This document shows positions 35,935-44,958 of a stretch of DNA of 53,280 nt, in pieces; the stretch's first letter is position 1, and every line of letters begins with the position of its first letter. Location: the NCBI GenBank assembly GCA_017629145.1, contig JAGBXR010000010.1, forward strand, positions 1-53,280, in the 5' to 3' direction. The position numbers and the translations under genes were made by a program. This stretch comes from Alistipes sp. (GTDB lineage Bacteria; Bacteroidota; Bacteroidia; Bacteroidales; Rikenellaceae). The notes beneath the pieces are model-generated. The model was given only the letters and a program-made list of their open reading frames with translations, did no database searches and had not been told where the DNA came from.

Positions 35935-37743
35935 ATGAAGATATTAAGCAGAATATTTGTTTTGGTTGTGGCTCTTGCCATTGCGTCGTGCTCAAATGAC
36001 GGTGATGTGTTCAATCCCACAACAAACCGCGAGGCAGAGGTGCAGTTTGCGCTTTCGGCCGACGCAACACGTACTATGATTGGCGAGGACGGTCGCACTA
36101 CCAACTGGGTTGTGGGTGACAAGATCGCGCTATGGGCACAGAAGGATAGCGGTGAGTTTGTAGCCGAGGGTGCACAGTTTATGTTGCACCACTTCTCTAC
36201 GGAGTACACCAAGGCTTTCTTTGCAGGTAACATTGCCGAGCAGACCGATGATAGCTATACATACTATATGTGTTCGCCTATGCCAGGCAAGGTTGATGGT
36301 ACGAGTGTTACTTATACGCTCCCTGCCGAGCAGGATGGTACCTATAACGGAGCATACGACATTATGGTAGCACGCGCTACAGAGGCTGGTGCAATTACTG
36401 CATCGGGTCAGACTGAACTCAACACCTCGTTCATCCACCAGATGCACGCGCTGAAGATTACGGTGCCAGAGAAGGAATCTAATTTTGCCAGCAAGATTTA
36501 TAAGCTTGAGATAACCTTCCCTAATGCAGTCGTCGGAGATATAACCTTTGATGTTACTAATCCCAATGGTGAGCCAACATACTCAAATACATCGAATACG
36601 ATCGTCGTTGAAAGCGCTGAAGGTATTGCCGTAGGTAGTGATATCTGGGTTTTTGTGCTCCCTGGTACAGTGTCAGGTGATGGTAACTACAAAATGACAG
36701 GTCTTGAGCAGCGCTCTGAGGTTCAGCCTTGTAGTTTCGATAGAGAGTTTGTGCGTGGCCATGTGACTCCTATTAAAATGTCGATGCCACCATTCGAGAA
36801 GTATACGGCATTAACCTTCTCTATCGGTAATAACTATCTTGGTGAGGATTTCAACTTCTTTACCCTCTACGATAATAATAATAATGTAATAGGAGTATTC
36901 AATCGTAATGCTGAAAACCGTTATGCCGTAGAGCATTATGGTGAGCTAGATGCTGCTGACTATAATAATAAAACATGGAAGCTGGTCTTCGATTCGGATA
37001 ACGCAGTTGTTGAGAATAGCGTTAACTTGGGTACAATACGCCCATATTTCCAGCAGAATATTGCCCCAGTGGATGTCCCATACCTTTTGTTCCAGGATTT
37101 CCAGAATGTAAGCGATGCCGAGAGCTATGGTAATAACGACTACTCACAAAGTGAGCGAGAGCAGCCTGGTGTAGCATTGTCGGGTACGCTAGCGGGATGG
37201 AATGCAGCACGCTTTTGGCTTAAGCCTGGTGCTATGCGTATCAACTCGCGATATCAGAGCGTAAAGGTTTTTGGGCTCTCATTTGCATCGTATCACCATG
37301 GTCGTTTGGATACACCGACACTTGGCAATGGCTCTCGCGGTATAAAGCCAGGTAAGAGTGTTTCTGTTAAGATTGATTTTGATGTCGATGGATATAATCA
37401 TAAAAGTAGCTCATTGACAATTAATGAATGTAAAATCAATATCGCTACGCATACCAACGCTAGCAATCCTATAAATGGTATACCTACAGGTTCAACTGGT
37501 ATCACATCGTCTTATGATACAACGCTAGCCGATTTCGGTTCAACTTACTTTTCTGAGGTGTTGAATAGTGGTGCTGGTGATAATGCATTTGGAGAGAGTT
37601 TCCCTACATTATCTGCAGAGCTCCCAGCAATAAGTGCTGACACTCGAATATGTTTCTATCCAACACTTTCGACTAAGAGTGGTACTGGTAATGCTGAGGT
37701 TAATGTCTACATAGATAATATTAAAGTATCGATAGCAAAATAA
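35935..37743 (+). CDS. Fimbrillin-like surface lipoprotein with C-terminal lectin-like region
   Basis: A 602-residue lipoprotein (MKILSRIFVLVVALAIASC, then SNDGD). Residues about 30-290 resemble the Bacteroidetes fimbrillin/Mfa-like fold: an early TRTMIGEDGRTTNWVVGDKI segment and paired beta-sandwich domains. The C-terminal 250 residues are Gly/Ser/Asn-rich beta structure with a terminal strand VNVYIDNIKVSI, like the jelly-roll of many carbohydrate-binding modules. I start at ATG 35935 because it gives the lipoprotein signal; ATG 35923 would add four residues. It opens a run of same-strand genes separated by 3-97 bp. It could be a pilin-type structural subunit or an adhesin. Confidence 0.68.
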   Translation: MKILSRIFVLVVALAIASCSNDGDVFNPTTNREAEVQFALSADATRTMIGEDGRTTNWVVGDKIALWAQKDSGEFVAEGAQFMLHHFSTEYTKAFFAGNIAEQTDDSYTYYMCSPMPGKVDGTSVTYTLPAEQDGTYNGAYDIMVARATEAGAITASGQTELNTSFIHQMHALKITVPEKESNFASKIYKLEITFPNAVVGDITFDVTNPNGEPTYSNTSNTIVVESAEGIAVGSDIWVFVLPGTVSGDGNYKMTGLEQRSEVQPCSFDREFVRGHVTPIKMSMPPFEKYTALTFSIGNNYLGEDFNFFTLYDNNNNVIGVFNRNAENRYAVEHYGELDAADYNNKTWKLVFDSDNAVVENSVNLGTIRPYFQQNIAPVDVPYLLFQDFQNVSDAESYGNNDYSQSEREQPGVALSGTLAGWNAARFWLKPGAMRINSRYQSVKVFGLSFASYHHGRLDTPTLGNGSRGIKPGKSVSVKIDFDVDGYNHKSSSLTINECKINIATHTNASNPINGIPTGSTGITSSYDTTLADFGSTYFSEVLNSGAGDNAFGESFPTLSAELPAISADTRICFYPTLSTKSGTGNAEVNVYIDNIKVSIAK

Positions 37744-37779
37744 AAAATAAATAAACATAAATAAATTAACTAAGCAGCT

Positions 37780-38592
37780 ATGAAAAGATTTTTTACTTTA
37801 GCACTACTTGTATCGTTTGCTATGACTTCGTGTTCGAAGGATGAGCAGACTGCAGGTGACGCAGCTGAGATGGGTCGTGTAGCGATTAACCTTGGGTTCG
37901 ATACCATGGTTGATGCAACTCGTGCAGAGGCTACCTACGAGGTGGAGTGCGCAGTACCAGAGAGCGATGAGTTCAAGCTCTTGCTCGAGGGAGTAAAGTT
38001 TGACTTCGATGCCGATTACAGCTTCTCGAAGGAGTATGCATCGGTAGCCGATGTTAAGGATGAGTACCTCTATCGTGGTACTTACCACGCAACGGTTAGC
38101 TATGGCGACATCGCAGAGGAGGGTTACAACAAGCCTGCGTTTGTAGGTGTAAGTAACGACTTTCAGATTGTTCCTCGCAGCGAGGTTGAGGTGCCAATCA
38201 CTGCAACTATCGCTAACGCGTTGGTTGTTGTTGAGGTAACAGATAGCTTTAAGAAGTATTTCACTAGTGGTTACACTTTTGATGTAGTAACCGAGGCTGG
38301 TAATACATTTGAGAATGTAACAGCCGAGGAGGGTGAGAATGCTGGTAAGCCTCTCTTTATCGCTCCAGCATCTTTCAAGGTTACTGGTGAGGCTACCAAG
38401 CAGGCTAATCAGTCTGGTGTTCAGCCTACAGTAGTAAAGATGGAGCATAACTTTACAAATGTAGCTGCTCGCACTATCTACAGAGTAAAGATGGATGTAG
38501 ATACAGCTGGTGAGGCAACGCTTAAGATTACGCTCAACGATGAGCTCGTTGAGGAGCGCGCTGTTGAGCAGGAGCTCAACCCATGGGCATAG
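37780..38592 (+). CDS. DUF4493-type surface lipoprotein (short)
   Basis: A 270-residue lipoprotein (lipobox FAMTSC, then SKDEQ, a Lys-plus-acidic surface-export type signal). The body matches the DUF4493 style: an early GRVAINLGF strand, a DATRAE stretch, a YRGTYHATVSYGD segment typical of the small beta-domain, and a closing region rich in short strands. The function of DUF4493 is unknown; such proteins occur in Bacteroidetes surface-protein operons. It starts 36 bp after the previous gene. Confidence 0.7.
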   Translation: MKRFFTLALLVSFAMTSCSKDEQTAGDAAEMGRVAINLGFDTMVDATRAEATYEVECAVPESDEFKLLLEGVKFDFDADYSFSKEYASVADVKDEYLYRGTYHATVSYGDIAEEGYNKPAFVGVSNDFQIVPRSEVEVPITATIANALVVVEVTDSFKKYFTSGYTFDVVTEAGNTFENVTAEEGENAGKPLFIAPASFKVTGEATKQANQSGVQPTVVKMEHNFTNVAARTIYRVKMDVDTAGEATLKITLNDELVEERAVEQELNPWA

Positions 38593-38625
38593 TGAGTAAC
38601 TTTAGAATAATAAAAGAAACGAAAT

Positions 38626-40326
38626 ATGAAATCACTATTTAGATTGATGAGCGTTTTTGCGCTTTCGGCACTTACGCTCGCCTCTTGCCACAAGGATAAT
38701 GTGGACTATACTGGTGGTCAGACCGAAGAGCAGGATAACATCGGTTATTTGGCTTTGGGCGGTTTGAAGGCTTCGGTGATGGTTGATACCGAGAATGTGA
38801 GCACTCCAACACGTGCTGAGGGTGTTGATATCAACGCATTCAATGTAGTAATTGAGCGTGCTATTTATGAGAATGAGGTTCTCTCTGGTTATGAGGTGGC
38901 TGTCGATCCGTTTGTATACGGTGAGCGTCCAGAATCTATTGCGTTGGAGGGTGGTGCGTATCGCATTACAATCTACTCTGCAGAGATGAAGGGTGCTGAT
39001 TGGGATTATCCAGTATATAGCGCTACTAAGGAGTTTACTATCGAGCGTTTGAAGACTACAACAATCAATGATATCGTATGTAAGCTTTCAAACATCAAGG
39101 TTACTGTTGCATATTCGGCAGATATCCTCGATCAGCTCGATAACGAGTATACAACAATGACTATTGCCGTAGGTGGCAACTCGTTGTCATACTCGATGGA
39201 CGAGACTCGTGGTGGTTATTTCGAGCCTGAGGCTGAGACAAACACTCTTAAGCTTACTCTTAACTGCCGCTATGTAGGCCAAACTAAGGACATTGTGATG
39301 ACTAACACTATTGATGGCGTTAAGGCTGCCCAGTGGCATAAGATCAACATAAATATCCAGCACGCATCAGATGGTACGGCAACTATCGGTATTGTTTGCG
39401 ATACCTGGACATACGAGGAGGAGGTCGTATTTGACACTGCCCAGTTTCTAATGGAGGAGATCCTCATCGATGACACTGATATGCCAGAGATTAAGTGGGA
39501 GAACCACGATTTGTCTCAGGAGTTTGAACTTACAGACGAGCTTTTCGATGCTGATGGCAACTTCACAAGCAGCATCAACCTCGATATCACATCAAAGACT
39601 GCTATCGCATCGTTGGTAATCAGCGTTGAGTCGGATAACGACGACTTCATTGCGGAGTATCAGTCTAACGTAGGTGCATCTATCGACCTTTGCAATACAT
39701 CGCTTACAGACTATAAGCTCACATCGTATGGCTATTCGAAGGTTGGCAGCGGTGTTACCTCAACACAGATTAAGTTCGGCAAGCAGGCGCAGCTTATGAA
39801 GGCTTTCGAGGGCTTGCACGTATACACAATTGTCGTTACCGACGTTAATGGCCGTAAGAGCGAGACGCAGCTCAAGGTTAACTCAGGTCAGAATGTTGCA
39901 CCTAAGATTATCTGGGAGGGTTACAATATTGATCAGCGTCAGACATATTTCCCTGGTATGACTTGTGACCTCTTGGTTAAGGCTCCATTGGCTATTTCAG
40001 ACTTTAAGGTTAAGATTATTTCTGAGACTCTTAATGCTGATCAGTTGCAGGGTGTAGGCTTGGCTGCTGAGTTTAGCCTTGTTAACGATACGCAGTTCTT
40101 CGGCGCGTTGAGTGGTTACCCTTACCGTGGTGATGATGCTTCTGATGAGGGTCTTGGTTTCCCTGTTGGTGATGAGGTGAGGGGTGCAACTGAGCTTAAG
40201 CTCTCTATCACTAACTTCTTGTCGGTACTCAGTATGCTTGGTGCAGGTGAGCACGACTTTGAGATGACAGTAACTGATACTGAGGGTAATGCTACGACTA
40301 AGACAGTAATGTTCAAATTTGAGTAG
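38626..40326 (+). CDS. DUF4493-type surface lipoprotein (long)
   Basis: A 566-residue lipoprotein (lipobox LTLASC, then HKDNVD). Residues about 40-270 repeat the DUF4493 pattern of the preceding gene (GYLALGGLKASV, TRAEG, EGGAYRITIYSAEM, and a closing YEEEVVF strand). The rest is two further beta-sandwich-like parts of about 140 residues each, with strands such as LHVYTIVVTDVNGR and EHDFEMTVTDTEGN that look like Ig-type repeats. No catalytic motif is visible. It probably forms an extended surface structure. Confidence 0.7.
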   Translation: MKSLFRLMSVFALSALTLASCHKDNVDYTGGQTEEQDNIGYLALGGLKASVMVDTENVSTPTRAEGVDINAFNVVIERAIYENEVLSGYEVAVDPFVYGERPESIALEGGAYRITIYSAEMKGADWDYPVYSATKEFTIERLKTTTINDIVCKLSNIKVTVAYSADILDQLDNEYTTMTIAVGGNSLSYSMDETRGGYFEPEAETNTLKLTLNCRYVGQTKDIVMTNTIDGVKAAQWHKININIQHASDGTATIGIVCDTWTYEEEVVFDTAQFLMEEILIDDTDMPEIKWENHDLSQEFELTDELFDADGNFTSSINLDITSKTAIASLVISVESDNDDFIAEYQSNVGASIDLCNTSLTDYKLTSYGYSKVGSGVTSTQIKFGKQAQLMKAFEGLHVYTIVVTDVNGRKSETQLKVNSGQNVAPKIIWEGYNIDQRQTYFPGMTCDLLVKAPLAISDFKVKIISETLNADQLQGVGLAAEFSLVNDTQFFGALSGYPYRGDDASDEGLGFPVGDEVRGATELKLSITNFLSVLSMLGAGEHDFEMTVTDTEGNATTKTVMFKFE

Positions 40327-40361
40327 TTTTTTAAGTCGTAACAAGTAAAAAGAGAATAACA

Positions 40362-42440
40362 ATGAAAAAGATATTAACACTACTCTGTGCGGTGCTTCTT
40401 TTTGCATCGTGCTCAAAGGAGGAGAACATTCAGTTGGCAAGTGGCGAGGGTGCAATGCGTTTCGCTCTTGCAGCTGGCTCAGAGATCTCTAACGACGATA
40501 CCGCATCTATCAAGATTTATAAGGAGAATGAGGAATCAGGAGAGTATGAGCTTGTTCGTCGCTACACAAATACCGATGATGTACCTGAGAAGCTTGCGTT
40601 GCTCGAGGGTAACTACAAGGCTGTGGTTCAGGTAGGAGAGCGTATGGTCGTATCATTCGATGAGCTTTGCTACTATGGTGAGCAGGAGTTTACAATCGCG
40701 GCTGGTCAACTAACAGATGTTGAGGTAGATTGCGTTCTTCAGTCAACAATCGTTAAGGTTGTTTACGACAGCAATATCGCTGCTAAGTTCAATGCAGGTT
40801 ACGCTACAACTGTAGCTATCGATGACGAGTACAATCAGACTGAAGTAAACTCTGGCGATGTTCACTCGCTTAAGTACACCGAGACTAAGGAGGGTTACTT
40901 CCTTATGCCTGAGGGTCAAACTACTATTGCATGGCAGTTTGAGGGTAGCCTCTCATCAGAGAGCGATGCAGCGGAACTTGGCAATGGTGGTAAGATAACA
41001 GCTTCTGCTATTATCGAGGATGTAAAGGCTAATGCTCGTTATACTATCTCTTTGAAGTATTCGGCAGATGCTCCTGGTAACTTGGTATTCGAGGCAAGCG
41101 TTGAGGAGGAGCCTAAGCAGCCTACCAACGATCACAACTGTAGCTTCAGCCCAGATCCTACATTGTTGGGCAGTGGTTTTGATATTACAGAGGTGCAGTA
41201 TTCTAATGTTGCTAGAACCTATAACATTAGCGCACTTGCTCTTATCAACGCGATCTCTATCACTGTTGATGGTGCAACATACGATGTTTTGAATACCGCT
41301 ATTGAGGGTCTTACTCTTACCGATACAAGCGTTGCTGATAACATTTCGTACACTTTGAATATTGCACCTGATTTCTTTGCAAATGTTACTGGTGGTATGC
41401 AGAATGTCTCTATCTTCATCTCAGATGTTGATGGTGGTAAGAAGACTTTTGATATCGGTTATGCTTGTCAGGGTGTTTACGTGCTCTCTACTGAGGATTA
41501 TGACCTTTGGAACGCTACTGCAACATTCAAGGCGTGTGTGTTGGATACTACAGCTACTGATATCAAGATTGCATACCGTGCGCAGGGTGATGAGGCATGG
41601 ACTGAGCTTGCAGCAACACTCTTGGAGGGTAATAGCTATGTAGCTGTTGCTAGTGATTTTGCTGGCGACAAGACTTATGAGTATAAGCTTGTTTTTGGTG
41701 CCGACAGCAAGGGTAAGACTTTGTCAGTTGTAACACCTGCTGGTGCTCAGTTGCCTAACGGTGATATGGAGCGTTGGCATACAGCTTCATGGGTGCTTCC
41801 TTACGGTCAGGGTGATACTCCTTTCTGGCTCACAGGTAACGAGGGTGGTAACATGGTAGGTGCTACACTTACTCAGTCGTCTACAGATGTGCGTCCTGGT
41901 TCTACTGGTTCATATTCTGCATACCTTAAGTCACAGTATGCATCTTTTATGGGTATCGGTAAATTTGCTGCTGGTAACCTCTTTACAGGTACATTTATGC
42001 TTAACGGTATGGATGGTATCGTAACATTCGGCCGTGACTTCAACTTTACATCTAAACCTAAGAGCCTGAGCTTCTGGATGAAGAACAATGAGGGTGCTAT
42101 TGACCAGGGTTCACACGCTTCAGGTACAGATATCTACACAGTGATGGTAATTATTACAGACGGTACTACCTATTCGGTAAATACTAAGGATGAGAGCACA
42201 TTCCTCAAGGTTGCGGATTTGGACAAAACTCCTGGTGTTATTGGTTATGGTTATATCTCTGGCACTGATTCACGCGCAGCATGGACTGAGGAGACTATCA
42301 ATATTACATATCGTGATGATATGAAGAATGCTAAGCCTAAGAAGATTGTGGTATCGTTCACTCCTTCAGGCTATGGTGACTACTTCTGTGGTTCTACATC
42401 ATCATGGATGTATGTAGATGACATTGTTCTCAACTACTAA
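40362..42440 (+). CDS. DUF4493-PCMD surface lipoprotein
   Basis: A 692-residue lipoprotein (lipobox LLFASC, then SKEEN). The N-terminal 240 residues are DUF4493-like (AMRFALAAGSE, LLEGNYKAVVQVG). A middle Ig/fibronectin-like section follows (about 255-450). The C-terminal 240 residues match the PCMD 'putative carbohydrate metabolism' domain: NGDMERWHTASW, WLTGNEGG, VRPGSTGSYSAYLKS, GIGKFAAGNLFTGTF, and a final MYVDDIVLNY. The PCMD fold is a lectin-like beta-sandwich, so glycan binding is plausible but not shown. Confidence 0.75.
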   Translation: MKKILTLLCAVLLFASCSKEENIQLASGEGAMRFALAAGSEISNDDTASIKIYKENEESGEYELVRRYTNTDDVPEKLALLEGNYKAVVQVGERMVVSFDELCYYGEQEFTIAAGQLTDVEVDCVLQSTIVKVVYDSNIAAKFNAGYATTVAIDDEYNQTEVNSGDVHSLKYTETKEGYFLMPEGQTTIAWQFEGSLSSESDAAELGNGGKITASAIIEDVKANARYTISLKYSADAPGNLVFEASVEEEPKQPTNDHNCSFSPDPTLLGSGFDITEVQYSNVARTYNISALALINAISITVDGATYDVLNTAIEGLTLTDTSVADNISYTLNIAPDFFANVTGGMQNVSIFISDVDGGKKTFDIGYACQGVYVLSTEDYDLWNATATFKACVLDTTATDIKIAYRAQGDEAWTELAATLLEGNSYVAVASDFAGDKTYEYKLVFGADSKGKTLSVVTPAGAQLPNGDMERWHTASWVLPYGQGDTPFWLTGNEGGNMVGATLTQSSTDVRPGSTGSYSAYLKSQYASFMGIGKFAAGNLFTGTFMLNGMDGIVTFGRDFNFTSKPKSLSFWMKNNEGAIDQGSHASGTDIYTVMVIITDGTTYSVNTKDESTFLKVADLDKTPGVIGYGYISGTDSRAAWTEETINITYRDDMKNAKPKKIVVSFTPSGYGDYFCGSTSSWMYVDDIVLNY

Positions 42441-42537
42441 TTCTTTGGGTGAGTTGGTGGCCCTTGTGGGCTGCCAGCTTCGCCTGCTTTTATAACTGAA
42501 TAGCTGCACTACGATGTGCAGTGTTACAACTTGTTGG

Positions 42538-43488
42538 ATGAGGATACTATTTACATTACTCTTTGTTTTCGCGTCGCTCTGCGCGGCTCAGGCCCAGCAG
42601 ATTGTCGAGGAGAACAATCCAAACGAACTGCATACAGCAGAGGATAGTGCAACAGTGGTAGAGGCAACCCAGCCGGGTGTCGAGGCGGAGGCTATTGCCG
42701 AGCAGCGCATAATCTCGGAGGCAAACTTCGAGAAGGCTATGGTCATCGCCGATGAGAGAGCTCTCGAGCAGGGAATCATCTCGCCAAACGAGGCTCGCAA
42801 GATGCGAGGTTTTACCTCGGATATCACATTCGTTCCTCGCGGACAGTGGATATTTGGCGGTACTGCTTCATACTCGTTGCACAATAACAGTGGTTTTGAT
42901 ATTGTCGTAATCAACGATGTCGATTCGCAGGGCTATACGGTCAACGTAGCGCCAATGATTGCCTATGCTCCCTGGAAGAATATGGCGGTAGGTGTGCGCT
43001 TTGTCTATGGTCGCTCGTTGCTCGATATCGACAACCTCGACCTTGGCATTGGTGATGCCGAGACAGGCGTTAACATCAACGTTGATATGTACCATAAGAT
43101 CAAGCATAGCTACACTGGCTCGATCTTCTGGCGACCATACATTCCGCTTGGACGTAATAACCGATTTGCGATTTTTGCCGAGGTGCAGCTCAACTTGTCG
43201 GGCTCACAGGGTAAGATTGTGACTACGGATGGCGTGGTTAGTGGTATGCAAAACTATCGCGGTACATACTCAAAGGGTTTCGGCGTGTCGTTGGGTCTGC
43301 AGCCAGGTATCGTGGCATTTGTTACCAATAGCACCGCTTTGGAGCTATCGATCGGTGTCTTTGGTGTAGGCTACGAGAAGATTAGTCAGGAGTTTAATAG
43401 AGTGGAAGAGGGAAGTTACGTGTCGAGTGATATGAACTTCAAGGTCAACCTTCTATCTATCGGTTTTGGCGTGTCGTTTTATCTATAA
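42538..43488 (+). CDS. Outer-membrane beta-barrel protein of the surface operon
   Basis: A 316-residue protein with the signal peptide MRILFTLLFVFASLCAAQA. A mainly polar, acidic segment (about 20-100) precedes a beta-barrel of about 215 residues with alternating strands (WIFGGTASYSLHNN, NMAVGVRFVYGRSLL) and a C-terminal aromatic-rich strand FGVSFYL. The barrel half resembles that of the next gene (shared features SFKVN/NFKVN, LNPGLAVYI/LQPGIVAFV). I start at 42538; an in-frame ATG at 42514 precedes the signal peptide. It could anchor the lipoproteins to the outer membrane. Confidence 0.7.
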   Translation: MRILFTLLFVFASLCAAQAQQIVEENNPNELHTAEDSATVVEATQPGVEAEAIAEQRIISEANFEKAMVIADERALEQGIISPNEARKMRGFTSDITFVPRGQWIFGGTASYSLHNNSGFDIVVINDVDSQGYTVNVAPMIAYAPWKNMAVGVRFVYGRSLLDIDNLDLGIGDAETGVNINVDMYHKIKHSYTGSIFWRPYIPLGRNNRFAIFAEVQLNLSGSQGKIVTTDGVVSGMQNYRGTYSKGFGVSLGLQPGIVAFVTNSTALELSIGVFGVGYEKISQEFNRVEEGSYVSSDMNFKVNLLSIGFGVSFYL

Positions 43489-43500
43489 TACTGCATCATT

Positions 43501-44955
43501 ATGAAGAGAGTGATTATACTTTTAGCGGTTGCAGTATTGTTTATACTTCCCGCACAGGCGCAGAACTATGGCGAGGTAGCCGTAGGCGCAATTTCAGAGT
43601 TGTTGGCACAGCGCTTTGGTATCACTGCCGAGACTGTAGAGGAGAAGAGCGAGTCTATTGTCGAGACTGTGGTCGAGGCTGATGCTGAAATGGCTGTGGA
43701 GACTGAAACCGAAGAGGTTGAGGCTGTTGAGGCCGATGTTGTCGAGACAGTGGCAGCAGATGCAGAGGCGACTGCAACGGATGTTGAGGTTGCGGATGTC
43801 GAGGTTATGACACCAGCTGTAACCCCCATCCTTGCTATTGTTAACAAGATCTGGGGCGGAACGGCTATTGAGGTCGAGGTTGCTTCAGTTGGTGATAGCG
43901 AGCCTGTCGTTGCCGAGGCTGATGCTGAAATGGCTGTGGAGACTGAAACCGAAGAGGTTGAGGCTGTTGAGGCCGATGTTGTCGAGACAGTGGCAGCAGA
44001 TGCAGAGACGACTGCAACGGATGTTGAGGTTGCGAATGTTGAGGTTGCGAATGTCGAGGTTATGACACCAGCTGTAACACCCATCCTTGCTATTGTAAAC
44101 AAGATCTGGGGCGTAACGGCTATGGAGGTCGAGGTTGCTTCAATTGGTGATAGCGAGCCTGTCGTTGCCGTGGCTGATGCTGCGGAGGCGGAGGTGGCAG
44201 AGCCAAAGAAACCACGTGGCAGAAGAGAGGATGGCACACGCTTCCTTCCGATGAATCGTCGTGTCGATCGCAATATCAACACTAATAAATTTGTCTATCG
44301 CAACGAGGTGATGCTCGGTCTTACAGCATCGTATGGTACGTTGTCGGTAGATAACTCCGACCTGTTGCTTCTGCTCGAGAATATCAATATCGGACTTAAG
44401 CGTACTACGGTGCGACCATTCGTTGCCTATACCTACCGCGACAATAGTGCTGTCGGTTTGCGTATGGGTTACGAGATGGTAAAGGGTAATTTGGACAACC
44501 TTTCGCTTAACCTTGGAGAGGAGGCCGACTTGTCGTTCTCGCTGGGTGGTTTTGCTGTCGGTAGCGAGAATATGTCGGTAGCACTCTTCCACCGTAACTA
44601 TATGGGTCTCGACCGTCGTGGTATCGTGGGTGTGATACTCGAGTCGGAGTTGCTCGTTAAGAGTGGTCTTACGACAGTTACGATGGGCAGCGGTGAGGGT
44701 GCAACGAACTCGAGAAATAAGACCTTTACAGCAAAGCTTAACCTCAACCCAGGTCTTGCCGTTTACATCTTCCCGGAGGTGTGTGTGACGGTTACGGTCG
44801 GCATTGGTGGTTTGTCGTACAATAGAATACGCCAGATTGACGATGCAGGTGTGGCGGTAGGTTGTCGTCAGCGCTCAAATATGAGCTTCAAGGTTAATAT
44901 TGCCGATATTCAGATTGGTGTAGTTGCCCATCTGTGGAATAAAAAGAAGAAGTAA
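43501..44955 (+). CDS. Outer-membrane protein with duplicated acidic repeat region
   Basis: A 484-residue protein with a signal peptide ending in LPAQAQ. Residues about 45-235 are a Glu/Val/Ala-rich region made of two copies of an 80-85-residue repeat (DAEMAVETETEEVEAVEADV to GDSEPVV). The region ends in a basic cluster (KKPRGRR). From about 260 a beta-barrel resembling the upstream protein continues to the end (MSFKVNIADIQIGVVAHLW). The acidic repeat may act as a periplasmic stalk. It starts 12 bp after the previous gene, and the PCMD gene starts 3 bp after its stop. Confidence 0.72.
   Translation: MKRVIILLAVAVLFILPAQAQNYGEVAVGAISELLAQRFGITAETVEEKSESIVETVVEADAEMAVETETEEVEAVEADVVETVAADAEATATDVEVADVEVMTPAVTPILAIVNKIWGGTAIEVEVASVGDSEPVVAEADAEMAVETETEEVEAVEADVVETVAADAETTATDVEVANVEVANVEVMTPAVTPILAIVNKIWGVTAMEVEVASIGDSEPVVAVADAAEAEVAEPKKPRGRREDGTRFLPMNRRVDRNINTNKFVYRNEVMLGLTASYGTLSVDNSDLLLLLENINIGLKRTTVRPFVAYTYRDNSAVGLRMGYEMVKGNLDNLSLNLGEEADLSFSLGGFAVGSENMSVALFHRNYMGLDRRGIVGVILESELLVKSGLTTVTMGSGEGATNSRNKTFTAKLNLNPGLAVYIFPEVCVTVTVGIGGLSYNRIRQIDDAGVAVGCRQRSNMSFKVNIADIQIGVVAHLWNKKKK
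43675..44169 (+). repeat. 240-bp in-frame tandem duplication inside the barrel gene
   Basis: The block starting GCTGATGCTGAAATGGCTGT recurs exactly 240 bp later and is nearly identical over its full length. The second copy carries an extra 15-bp unit (GAGGTTGCGAATGTT), adding one more VEVAN pentapeptide. The few differences suggest recent duplication. Confidence 0.85.
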
Positions 44956-44958
44956 GAT

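Noticed and set aside
43566-44282. 238-codon reverse-strand open frame rich in Ser/Thr/Ala
   Set aside because: It is the antisense of the Glu/Val/Ala repeat region; the sense frame has a signal peptide, a beta-barrel and tight operon spacing.
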